DNA of 64,000 bases from Aphrocallistes beatrix (lineage: Eukaryota > Porifera > Hexactinellida > Sceptrulophora > Aphrocallistidae): contig OY725501.1 of NCBI GenBank assembly GCA_963281255.1, positions 1,527,674 through 1,591,673 of the forward strand. The letters run 5' to 3'. This document shows, in pieces, positions 53,863 through 64,000 of this stretch (the stretch's first letter is position 1; each line of letters begins with the position of its first letter). The position numbers were made by a program, and so were the translations under genes. The notes beneath the pieces are model-generated. The model was given only the letters and a program-made list of their open reading frames with translations. It was not told the origin of the DNA and searched no databases.

Positions 53863-56281
53863 CTAGTGTATGTATACACGGAAGGCAGAATGAGAACTTT
53901 CGCACGCAGTTTCAGACCATACCCCTAAACCCACTCCTTCCTCCAGCATTTCAATCTTGTCCAATAAATGTGAAGTTATATAGTGTGATTTTAATGTTAC
54001 TGGCCATCCTGTCAGAATCCAAGCAGTTTTAAATTCACAGACTGCATTGTGTGCAGCAATTTGATCTGGTTCATTAGAAGAAAAACATATTGTTACGATG
54101 GAATCTAACTTTACCAGTACGTCGATGGAAGAAGTGGGTGTTTGTTCAGGCCATGTAATTTCATTGGTAATTCTCAGAAGTTTTCTACAATCATTTCCTT
54201 CCAAGCTGATTCCATGGTATGATTGCCATTTTATACCATAGTCAGTGTGGAGTAACTTCTGGAATGTCTCAAAATTTGAAATGCCTATATCAGATGATAT
54301 TTTCTCAAGAATATTGTTAACCATCAAAAGAATGTGTAGGACTGGAAAACAGAAGAAGTGGGAAAAGTCTACTCAAATAAGGGAAAATCTTCATAGCCTA
54401 AATGATGCATAGTACGTATTTTTTAAAACAAAATTGGTAGTTACACTCACTAGTGAAAAACATGTTCCTACCTTTGGAATTTGAATCGTTATTAGTGACA
54501 ATCTCTACGGCCTGGTCATAATTCCGATATTCTGTAACTTCGTCTTCAAAACCTTTAGTTCTCGTCCAAGTACACATAGGACATGGTTATGCAGCACTTG
54601 CTTGTTTTATGCCTAAGAATTTAATAAATATACAGAGTGCAAGGGAACACATGTAGATAAAATGTCTACTACCTGCTGCCATGGCTTGGACCTTGAGATC
54701 ACATGATAATAAAAATGTTGTGGAAGGAATGTCATTAAAGTATTTGTTCGGTAAAACTTTCTGGAGAACCTTGAATAAATTGTTGTGTGTTTCTATGCAT
54801 GGACTGGCAGCTAAAATCAAGGTTGTTTTTATTGAGTAATATGCGATTTCCATATACAGTACATCCTCGCTAATCCGAACAGCTCTGTTCCAATCATCGA
54901 AAAAATCGTTCGGATTAGTGAATTTGTTCCGATTAGTGAAATAACACTAATTCAATGGGTATTAATTATAATAAATTTGCATTGTTAGAATATCAAGGAT
55001 ATTATTTCGCTATGATTGCTTATTTAACGAGGTTTCTCAATTTTATTGATAGATTTAAGTTTATAAACGTTTATTCAAAGCATAGAGGCGAATAAAATTA
55101 TATTTTGGGTGTTCGGATTTAAAGAATGAAGTGTTCGGATTAGCGAGGGTTCGGATTGGCGAGGTTCGGACTATCGAGGGTGTACTGTACTGAGCAGTGA
55201 GTTTAAGAAACCCTTGTCCTTTATCCAACCCTAATTTGCATATAAGAGGATGGGAGCTGTCATAATCATTTTCTCGTTTTACTAGTGAATCAATTTCAAC
55301 AATATATTTACAGTATGCAAGAGAATGTTCAACTTCAGATCGATTCTTTTTGGTACCTTCTTCGAATACTGCAAGCTCCCATGCAAATAACGGATCTATT
55401 ATTTCCCTCCTACGAGTTTCTAAGCACCTTACATTAGGAACTGAAATATTACAATTCTTCAATTGTGAATATATCTCACGGAGGGATCTAATAGACTGCC
55501 CAGCTTTTCCACCGGTATTAGCCTAAACAATAACAAAATACAATTAAGCTGTATTAAAGTGTGACGGTAACAGTCAACTAATTGCTTACTTTTATCGATG
55601 CGAGGACATTTTCGTCTATATTTACTTCTACTTCTTCGGCCAGAATATCAAACGCATCTGCCTCTTCAGCAATTTTGATCAGCATTCCTACCAGCTCTCT
55701 CTTCTGGGTACGACTGATAAAATTATCAATCGAAGATGATGGTGCAATTTTTGCAGATTGCTGTGCCAATCGACATCGATGAGGGAGCCCTTTTCCGATC
55801 TTTTGCAAGCAAAAACCGCGGCGGTTAAATATTAGCCTTTTTGGTTTTGATTTATCTGGAGTATCTGGAGTCTGGAGTTTGATTTGATTTATCTGGACCG
55901 ATATGCCTTGCTGCCTCTTAACATACTGGACAATTATCAGGAGTGCAGATCTTTCCATTTCTAGGCCATTTTGTAAATCGGAATTGCTTGGAAAATGATT
56001 TTGGATTGGGTTGATTTGGATTATCAAATCGCGAGTTGTGTTCTGCACTTATCACATATAGCACGAGGATATCGCATTTGTTCTTGAAAATCGAAGACGA
56101 TATTTGGATCCCAATGCTTTGAATACATAGAAATAACATCTGCAGTTAAGTTTCTGCCATGATTCTTACTTCTTGAGTCAGCTGCAATGCATTTGATGCA
56201 ACACCTTCTGCATACCCTCCCTAAATTTTCGTAATGTTCACGAGAACATTCTTGGACTTTTGAAGCTGTTTTGGACGCCAT
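53863..56281 (-). pseudogene. Degraded, intron-containing transposase-like gene of an unclassified family
   Basis: Minus strand from ATG 56,281. A Cys-rich N-terminus (CRRCCIKC, ICDKC, later CTPDNCPVC) resembles zinc-binding modules. After a frameshift near 56,040 comes GFCLQKIGKGLPHRC. VLASIK|GTAAGC and an acceptor before ANTGGKAGQ mark an intron (about 55,520-55,590). The core follows: PLICKLGLDKGQGFLKL, then after the MITE TLILAASPCIETHNN and LLSCDLKVQAMAAG. Another intron follows NDSNSK (GTAGGA), and the last exon has KSHYITSHLLDKIEMLEEG and VWSETACESSHSAF. I know this motif order from multi-copy invertebrate transposon proteins but not a superfamily name. Broken by at least one frameshift and a MITE. 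Confidence 0.55.
54857..55187. mobile_element. pogo/Tigger-like MITE, 331 bp
   Basis: Inverted ends CAGTACATCCTCGCTAATCC and (inverse) CAGTACACCCTCGATAGTCC, TA on both sides. TCGCTAATCCGAAC is a classic pogo/Tigger terminus. It interrupts the transposase-like gene between its QGFLKL and IKTTLILAAS blocks. Confidence 0.8.
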
Positions 56282-56603
56282 GTAATAGTAGAAAGTAGAT
56301 GTTATAATATTATTAAGATTTACTCCACTACATAGTGCTATATATACTAGGTATACGTATTTACTATCTAGTAATTAGTTCAATCCAATTACCCAGAAAA
56401 CCACTACATATCTCATTTTACGGTTATAGATTATAAATTGAAAATATAAACAATTAGTCAACCGTTAATTAATTACAACCAATCTGAAATGGTGGCTGCA
56501 TATTGGATATTAATTGCCACGTTATTTTACAATTCTATTAATAATGGACCTCAAGAATCACGAAAATCGTAAACCAGTGCATTGAAATAATTATAACTAC
56601 TAA

Positions 56604-56781
56604 CAGTGGCGGCGTTAGAGGGGCGCAGCTGTGACCCCTGATTCAATTCCTGCGCCCCCTAAAGGGGTGCATGGAACATAGCATAATCATTGTTATATGA
56701 TATTTTCCTTATGCTGCGACCACAAACAGATGATCTGCGATCCATAGACGATACATAATGATAAAGCTGGCGCCGCCCCTG
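56604..56781. mobile_element. hAT-like MITE, 178 bp, exact 8-bp duplication
   Basis: CAGTGGCGGCGTTAGAGG ... CTGGCGCCGCCCCTG with ACTACTAA on both sides (56,596-56,603; 56,782-56,789). Internally deleted relative of 8,270-8,765. Confidence 0.85.
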
Positions 56782-56963
56782 ACTACTAATGTAGTAGTAT
56801 GTTCGTAAAACGACAATCCTTTAGAACAAATTATGATAAAAATCATTGGCCTCTCTGAACGACAGTAGATAACAAACTTTTTCCTATGGCCTGACCTCAC
56901 CTAATGTTTCACAGTTGTTTCAAAGCGAAATAAGTGTCAATGGAAAGGAAATTGTCCGATTAA

Positions 56964-58906
56964 GGATACCGCCCTCGAAAAATCTTGCCTGGCGTAAAAA
57001 AAAACAGCAAAATGTTTTATTGCTAATTTCATTGTATTACTGATCGATCTACCATCTGATAGCACTATTTGGACGGCATTTTCTTTTATTTTTTGCGAAA
57101 TAACCCCCTAAAGTTTAGCGTTAATAAAAATTGAAAAATTATTAGCGGATTTTAACTCATTTACCAATTAGTTTTTAACTTATTTGATATTTTTTTAATG
57201 ATATGAACCTTAACATTGTTTTAGCACCTTTGGAGATTATAAAACACAAAGATTTAAAAGAATAGGCGAATAAAATCCAAACAAAATAGCTCTATAAGGG
57301 AGTTCATTTATATAATCCTCGGGAAATCGCAAGTTTGATCTCAGATATTTAGCGATCCCTGGGTCAGAAATAAAATTCTGATCGTTTCAAAAAAAAAATT
57401 GTTCAGATCCGACCATTTGTTCTTGAGATATCGCATATTATAGGTAAAGTTCGGCCATAATATCCCTCTAAGGTCCCGAAAGAGGCTGATGTCATATCTT
57501 AAAAACTATTGTTGATATATAATATATTATATCCTTAAATGGAAGGAAATATGCGAAAATATATAGGTTCCTCGACCATTCCTTTGTCAAAAAATAAATA
57601 ATTCTCGACTTATCATTGATTTAATTGTAATACAAATTCTATGGAGAACTTTGAATCTATTAGAAAATGGCGAATCTAATCATTAAATATGTGTCCAAAT
57701 TTAGCTATTATGCTAAATAGTGAATACAATTGCCGCTAATAATATGTACAGAAAAATTGGAGAACTTTTGATAATTATTTTGAAAGTTCTGGCCTTGGAC
57801 CTCGCAGATTCGGTCAAAAACCCCCATTTAGGGTCCAAAAAGAGATATCACTCTATCTTTATAAATAAAAGTCCAAATTCTTAGTTCTCACTTCCTAATA
57901 TACTTTTTATGAGTGTGCATATATGATTCTTTGATAATAATTGCACTACACCCTATGGAATGTTAAGTTTTACATTTTTGTCATATGATGATGTAGCATT
58001 TTTCGAAAATCCTAACTTCGAAACTAAAGGTCGTAGACTTTCGCTCTAACTTCCTAATATACTTTTTGGAACCTTTTAATTCATTCTAAACTGATAGATT
58101 ATACTTCGCAGTGCCAGGAATATGAAATATTATCTACAATTATCTCAAAATATTCGGAGTTGTTAGGGGCCTCAAGGAAATTTGTGGATTTTCAGGGTAC
58201 TTTTGCTATTTTTGGTTAATATTTGGCTTTCATATACCTAAATCAGCAGTATGGATGCGAATAAATGTATGTGGATGCTTATGTGCATTATTAATCACTC
58301 ATTTTACATTCTTCTTGAACACCTAAACTTAAAATATCTATATCTGGGGACTTTAAAATGTCAAAATTGACCGTCTTTGCAGAATTATTTCTCAAATTTG
58401 GTTTGAGATAGAAGTTTGAAAATTTCAAGAGTTGTTTCATATCATTAGGCGATGAACGTAGGACCACCATTTTTTGGATATATTCTAACTCGGTGATTTT
58501 ATTCATGATTTTCCCCAAAACAGACATTTTTCGCCGTTTTTTGGCCCTTTTTTTTTGGACACCGATAAAATTTACAATATTTGTCATTTTAACTTTCTTC
58601 TGGTCCTATGAAGTTGCAAATATGGTAGACTATCTATGATTCGATTTTGGAAGCGTTTGATTCCTAGGTATGTTCTAAACAATTCATTGAGTGCCTAAAT
58701 TTCTACCATTAAGATGTGCTAGCGGAAAATTTAAAAAACAGACTTTGAGACACTGTATCTCAAAATCTAGAAATGAGAATCAAAAACGGTTTGGAATTTG
58801 CCAGTATTTCTTGATGGAGATACCTCCCCACGCTTAGCATCTCTTATAGCTCTACTTTCATCGTATGCTGTAATGCAAATCATATGTTTTTTCGAGGGCG
58901 GTATCC
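56964..58906. mobile_element. TTAA-type non-coding element, copy 2 (1.94 kb)
   Basis: Inverted ends GGATACCGCCCTCGAAAAA, nearly identical, with TTAA on both sides (56,960-56,963; 58,907-58,910). Colinear with 44,842-47,034, clearly related throughout. Very few open codons; no transposase. Confidence 0.8.
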
Positions 58907-58910
58907 TTAA

Positions 58911-59860
58911 GTCAGAATATTAACTTGTGATGGGGTCTATCAGGAGAAGTAGCTGATCCAAGAGAGAAATCGCCAAATTTGGGTCGGATTGTGCCATATT
59001 ATCCATTAATAATGGTTAATGAATCATTTATGAATAAATACGACCGCATAAGGTAGATTTCTCTATTCTTTGTCATAAAATTACAAGTCTAATGCAACAT
59101 ACGCAAAGTTAAAAAGCAAAATTTTTTGTAATTTTCTTATGTCATATAGACAAAGTGGTGTGAAAATCAAGATTTTGCAAGATACTATATTTTTTGGAAT
59201 TAAGCATATGAATATACACATATAAGAGAATCAAATTACATAGTAGGTTTCACATCTGGGACAAGAGATTCAAAAATTCACTAATTTGGCACGCTGTGGG
59301 ATGTGATGATAATCAGATGAACTAATGAGCATATTGATGGATCATATGAACAGGAGCAAAGTTTCGTAAGAATAAGATGGAAATTAATTAATAATAATAG
59401 GCTAATGTTCGGGAATTGTAAAAAAGTCATATTTTTGGGCAAATGAAAACTCCCATGAAAACTAGTATGAAAACTCGCTAGACTGGCACAAAGGTTTAGT
59501 GGTCGAAAATTTTGTCTTTACAAGTGGTTGTCCCAAGTGACAACACGAGGCTATTAGGGCTTTTAAGTGAAAAATAGTTGAGATTAATTCTACGCCCAAA
59601 ACAATCTTTTCTGAAATTTCAAAATAGACAAAATTGACCGACAATAACCTTTATCATAAGGAAAGTAGAGGAACACCAGGATAGCACAGAGGACAAACCA
59701 GTGGAAATAGCTGCATTTTTCATGTAGGCTAGAGAAAATTCTCTATAAAAGGTATTTGGTCGTCACTAAGTGGCTAAACATGATTAAAAAATCCAATAAT
59801 CTATAAGTACCCGCTGTCAAATATATTTCCGATCTTAGAAAAAACCGAAGACTCCTTTAA
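58911..59860. other. No gene seen; repeat fragment
   Basis: 59,019-59,200 repeats 52,824-53,000 (AATACGACCGCATAAGGTAG onward). The remainder shows no coding motif. Confidence 0.5.
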
Positions 59861-61074
59861 GGGTGGTGTTTCCTTCCAGAACTAACTTTAAAAGTTTTAA
59901 TTATTTTCTCCAGAAATTTTTGTGGAAACTATTCTCGAAGATGTTATCTGCAAAAATACACTTTTCGGGAGCCCAAGAAGTAAGAGAAAATTTTATTTTT
60001 TTCCCATATGACCTAATTTATAGAGGACATTCAAGGAAACTTCAATGCCTTATGCCTCTTTAACTCAATTATTCTTGCACGAAATGGTTGAGTAAAGAAA
60101 ATAATACGAATATAATTTTCAATTTTAACCCAAATAATTTTTTCTTTCAAATTTCGTTTATACAATATTTAGAGGCAGATTTTCGTAAGGAAAAATATTT
60201 AACTTTTTTCTTAAGTAGAATATCGAAAATCTGTCTCTATTATTTTGTGCTACGTGACGAGATCTATCTAAAACCGTCGAGTTTTTAACTCTACGACCTT
60301 TGTGACTAGAGATTCCTCCTTTGTAAAATTGATTTTTTAAAGTGCTAAAAACAGGCTACAAAGTAATTTTCTTCGGAAAGACTTGATTTCCATTCGTTTT
60401 ACTGTATTCGGATAATAAATAACATTAAACATCCTAAATCAACAATTATAGTAGTACTTAACTTCAAAATATGACATATCAAATATTTTTACATCATGAC
60501 ACCTTCAAAAGTGTGAAAAGTTGACAGTTATCACTGGGGGCACAAAAATGACCATGTCCGACAGTTTCCGCCGAAATCCCATACCTATAACTTTATTTGA
60601 CTTTGCCAGGTCGTTATTTTAATACTGAATTCGTACTCAGCACTAAATTTCCGGCAATTTGATTTATATATTGACCATATTTGGAAATATTTTTGGTTGC
60701 CTTTTCCTAGCAAAGGTCAGGAATGTTAAAAAATTCCTGGCCGTTGCTAGGCAAGTTCAAACAAAATGTTTCCAAATATGGTCAATATATATATCAAATT
60801 GCAGGAAATCGAGTGCTGAGCATGAACTCAGGATTAAAAAGATGATCTGGCACTGTTAAGAGAAGTTATAGCTGTGGGACATTTCGCATTTATAATGTGT
60901 CGTTTTTAGAGCGACACCAGGTGATACAAGTGGCTCAAAGTGGCGGATTATTGGGGCTGGAGTTATAAAAATCGGAATTATTGTTTAGAACCCCTATAAG
61001 GATCTAAAAATGATAAAAGAGCAATTTGGGCACATTTTTAATAAAAAACAAGTGTCGCATGGGAAACACCAACC
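59861..61074. mobile_element. TTAA-type element of the 24-kb family, 1.2 kb
   Basis: Ends GGGTGGTGTTTCC and (inverse) GGTTGGTGTTTCC. TTAA at 59,857-59,860; the right flank reads AAAA. Inverse of the 51.6-52.6 kb copy. Hairpin around TTCCTAGCAAAGGTCAGGAA. Non-coding. Confidence 0.65.
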
Positions 61075-61319
61075 AAAAGACTGTAGGCGTTCAATCTCAG
61101 GTCCTGGAACTTGGGTTCATTGTGTCCATTGAACTTGGGTCCGTTGTTATTGATATATCGTAATCCGCTCAAGTTAGACATGGGTAGGGTTGTAAAGGGT
61201 GGGAAACTTTCCGGGAATATTCCCGGGAATTTATAAGACCTGGAAATTTTCGGGAATTTTCGGAATTTTCGGAATTTTCGTTTTTCTTTAATAATGAGAA
61301 ATATTCAAAGATTTTACTG

Positions 61320-61479
61320 TGCCAACTATAATATTGTATAGTGGCCCAGTTCTAAAATGCATTATTTTGTTTGTTTGTTTGTATTTGTCAATAGACCTGT
61401 CCAACATTTGGTGATGAAGGCAAACTATTTGAAGAGTGTGCATCATAAGAATCAAACATTGGAATTTTTTGGAGCACCC
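61320..61479 (-). repeat. Remnant of the GGGTGCTCC element
   Basis: The minus strand starts GGGTGCTCCAAAAAATTCC at 61,479 and carries TGATGCACACTCTT, as in the 58-bp micro-MITE at 17,068, but continues into unique sequence. The other end is not recognised. Confidence 0.45.
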
Positions 61480-62318
61480 TAATATATTTATATATATACT
61501 ATATATATATAGTATATATGGGAAATTCCATGTCAAATCAACCAGCCATTTCACCAGCATCAACCGATTTGTCTGAAATTTGCTGTGCGACAAGCCACTG
61601 ATATGTCTTTTCTTTTGTGAAAATTTCAGATTAATCAGCCGTGTGGTTTACTTATGACGTCACAAAATTTTGATTTTTTGCTGTTTGATCAAGGATTTCA
61701 CAATGGTAAAATCACCATCCCATTTTAAACTCGAATAACTCGAAAAATATTTTTCAAACTCTTTCATAAATTGCTATACTTATGTTTTACATATGGAGAA
61801 TACGAAAAACATGAGTAAATTAAGTTTTGAGTTCCTTTTCTTTGTTAAAACTGGAACTGAAACCAATCCGGAAGCAAACCGGAAGTATGACGTAACAAAA
61901 ATGTATATTTTGTAAACTGTTTATAATCATGATTCGTTGTATAAAAAAATTCATTCGGTTTCCATATGTTCTCTTTAGTTATTAACATTTTTGTACTTGT
62001 AAACGCTTTCTATATATAACTCAAAATTTGATCCCCTTATTAAAAATATAAAATTGACCTGACAACTCTCAATTTCTACCATTTTGAAAATGCTTTTATG
62101 TCTTCCTCTATAATATCGCTCATTCTTACAACATTCTGCAATTGATATGTGCATTAAGAATTATAAGTCTGTTGTATATTTGACCGCAGATAGACTAAAC
62201 ATAAAAAGTGCAATGCTGTTGTTGCTATGTAATAGGAATGAAATAAATGTCACTAATGAGCTGAAAAGTTAATTTAGGATGACTAATATTTGCTGAACAA
62301 TCCGATATTTAGTCCGAC
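61480..62318. other. No gene seen
   Basis: Starts with a TA-rich run (61,480-61,517). The following GGGAAATTCCATGTCAAATC segment looks like a repeat end, but no partner is in the window. Confidence 0.4.
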
Positions 62319-62689
62319 CATAGCACTCTGTACATAAGACCTCCCATCTAAATCTCAAAAATGGACTAGGGATGTGGTCGAAGATGGTTGAACAAATACA
62401 TGATCTGCCTAAAATCATGAACGACGCAAAATAGAGCTTCGGAATGTATTACCAGCAGATATAAATATGGCGCCAAAGTTCCATATCTGCTGTTAATATG
62501 ATTGCGGGGGCGCAATAGGTTATATTTGGGACAAATTTAGTATATTTTCAGTGGTTGTTTAAGGGCACTTCCAAGTAGTTTTATTATAGTTTCTTTCGTA
62601 TAGAACTGAGCTGTGAATGGGTTGATGCGAAAAGTTTGAATTCTTTTCATGGAATGTTGCTACATTCCAGCGTTGCTATGGATTTATCA
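62319..62689 (-). repeat. Partial P-type foldback, third copy, inverted
   Basis: Begins CATAGCACTCTGTACATAAG, the inverse of the right ends at 6,620 and 53,787, and follows them through GGATGTGGTCGAAGATGG and GCGCAATAGGTTATATTTG up to the GTTGCTATGGA block, where it breaks at 62,689. Confidence 0.65.
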
Positions 62690-62690
62690 C

Positions 62691-63702
62691 TTATGTTCAC
62701 ATTTGGTAATTTCGATACTTTGAAGGCGGTACTTGATTCGGAAAGGTCAAAATGTCCGAAATCATTATGGGGGAAACTGGCTCATATGGTCTACGGCAAA
62801 AACCGCGATAACAAGCGAAGCTCCCTGAATTGCAGGTGGAGACTAAATAGAGGAAACATTCAGCATATCCTAAGGGAGCGAATGGAGCTAAAAAATCAGC
62901 AGCATGGTCACAACAGACAGAGAAGACGGAACAGGAGCGAACAGAAAGGACGAATCAATTGGAACAGATGGAGGAGTTGGAACAGCTAGAGCAGATAGAA
63001 CCAACGAAATGGACAGTTGACAGAAGAGATGCATCAAGTGGAGCCAACAGTTGATGTCTCAGGTAAATTGTGTGATCTGGGCGAAAAAGCTACTCCACTC
63101 TTGAAAAGTAAGGTAAGAAATTTAATAGATTTAGATAGTGTAAGTTACCTTAGGAATTGTAATACCGTAGTAGTAATAGTTTGATTATTAGAATTGGTAG
63201 TAGGACTCCTAATGAAATTAGTTGTAGTATTAATAGCATGAAGAGGGAATTGTCGGATGAAAACTTTCTAAGTGTAATAGTTTCAGGTTGTGAAGACTTA
63301 GACTTGTATGGGGAACTTCTATCCAGGGCTACGCCATCTGAATCTGAGATTCCTGATGATTACTTATGGCATTATAGCAATTGTGATTGTGTTGTGTGGC
63401 TCGACGCTCTAAAATGTTTCCATGCTAATCCTCCCCAAACAAAAGATGGATTTATTTTAGTTAACTGGGAAATCTTAAAAGAGTGCAACTCTTTTGTCGA
63501 TTTTATGCTTACAGATTTAAGAGATTTTAAGTTGATTAAAAATAATAGTTCTTTGATAGAGGTATGGATCATTTTAGAAAGTGTTGAGTGTAAGGTTTTA
63601 ACTGGAGTGTTTGGAGTTACATATCTAGTATTTAGTCCATTGCAACTTATTTATTTTCTATTATTTATCAAAACATTATGCGAAGATTCCGAATTATTAT
63701 AG
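62691..63702 (+). CDS. Unrecognised coding-like region
   Basis: Two open plus-strand stretches: about 62,691-62,990 (LWGKLAHMVYGKNRDNKRSS, then Gln/Arg-rich) and 63,181-63,702 (DDYLWHYSNCDCVVWLDALK, FILVNWEILKECNSFVDFML). The second could end at a splice donor near 63,560 (ATAGAG|GTATGG); codons beyond it look less protein-like. The first segment is fused in frame to the tail of a foldback repeat, so its true start is unknown. No family is recognised; a host gene or a transposon gene are both possible. Confidence 0.3.
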
Positions 63703-63704
63703 AA

Positions 63705-64000
63705 CAAGCGCGCTTCGCTTGCTTGCGCTGAGCGGCTGGCGGACACTGTGTCCGCCGGAGGCTCCCTTCGGTCGCCTGGGATCACATTGGTTAATTATAA
63801 GGGAGATAGCATCTATAAATATGTCTGTCCTACTGTTATAATAGATATTACTCGAAAAATCACCAAATTTGTCAATTTTAAAATTTTTTGAAGCGTAATG
63901 ATGACGTCATAACAAAGTGACGAGTCATCATTTTTTATGATAGTTGCATCATATGTTAGGTTTGTTAGTATACATATTCTATTAAAGTTTCTGCCTTCTA
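63705..64000 (-). mobile_element. Helitron-like element, 3' end, running off the window
   Basis: The minus strand ends ...GAAGCGCGCTTG|T at 63,705, preceded by GGCGGACACAGTGTCCGCC (hairpin) and the family interior (GATGACGTCATAACAAAGTG). The 5' end lies beyond position 64,000. Confidence 0.75.

Overview
This window looks like a gene-poor, transposon-saturated stretch of an AT-rich animal nuclear genome. Coding traces are split by GT-AG introns. The recognisable transposases are invertebrate types: mariner DD34D, Tc1-like DD35E and DD37E, DD37D maT-like, P/THAP9-like and Ginger-like. I see no rRNA, tRNA, CRISPR array or bacterial operon. An arthropod, possibly a copepod, is my best guess from the flavour of the transposases; nothing in the sequence proves it.

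Host genes are scarce. Two minus-strand exons (50.5-50.8 kb and 12.7-13.2 kb) read as the N-terminal half of an ABCA-type ABC transporter. If they belong to one gene, most of the window is a roughly 37-kb intron packed with mobile DNA. A 62.7-63.7 kb plus-strand reading region and an 18-20 kb minus-strand region are coding-like but unrecognised.

Layout: 0-1.8 kb, broken DDE transposase followed by an OTU cysteine-protease domain. 4.2-6.6 kb, a foldback element with P-type ends carrying a hAT MITE and a mariner. 6.7-9.9 kb, a 3.2-kb foldback with two hAT MITE insertions. 10.8-12.1 kb, two Helitron-like elements head to tail. 12.7-13.2 kb, ABCA exon. 13.5-18 kb, MITEs, a Tc1 deletion derivative, a Harbinger-like element and a maT remnant. 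24.1-26.7 kb, TTAA-flanked elements inside a Helitron. 26.8-30.8 kb, a P-superfamily transposon with 216-bp inverted ends. 31.8-34.5 kb, an apparently intact Tc1 inserted in an older DD37E Tc1. 34.7-37.2 kb, a Ginger integrase relic, a mariner remnant and an unclassified transposon gene. 37.6-39.4 kb, a DD37E Tc1 inside a hAT-like element. 39.5-44.8 kb, a nearly complete Ginger-like DNA transposon. 44.8-62.7 kb, paired TTAA elements, foldbacks, MITEs and a degraded intron-bearing transposase. 63.7 kb to the end, another Helitron-like copy.

The most notable system is the 39,493-44,771 element. It has 81-bp identical terminal inverted repeats, a 4-bp GGAC target duplication, a seven-exon integrase-type transposase (HHCC zinc finger, D,D-35-E core, GPY/F-like tail) and, on the same strand 49 bp downstream, a four-exon gene ending in an OTU domain with its catalytic Cys and His in place. 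The first 1.8 kb holds a second, unrelated DDE transposase next to another OTU domain, so the pairing of transposase with OTU protease occurs twice here.
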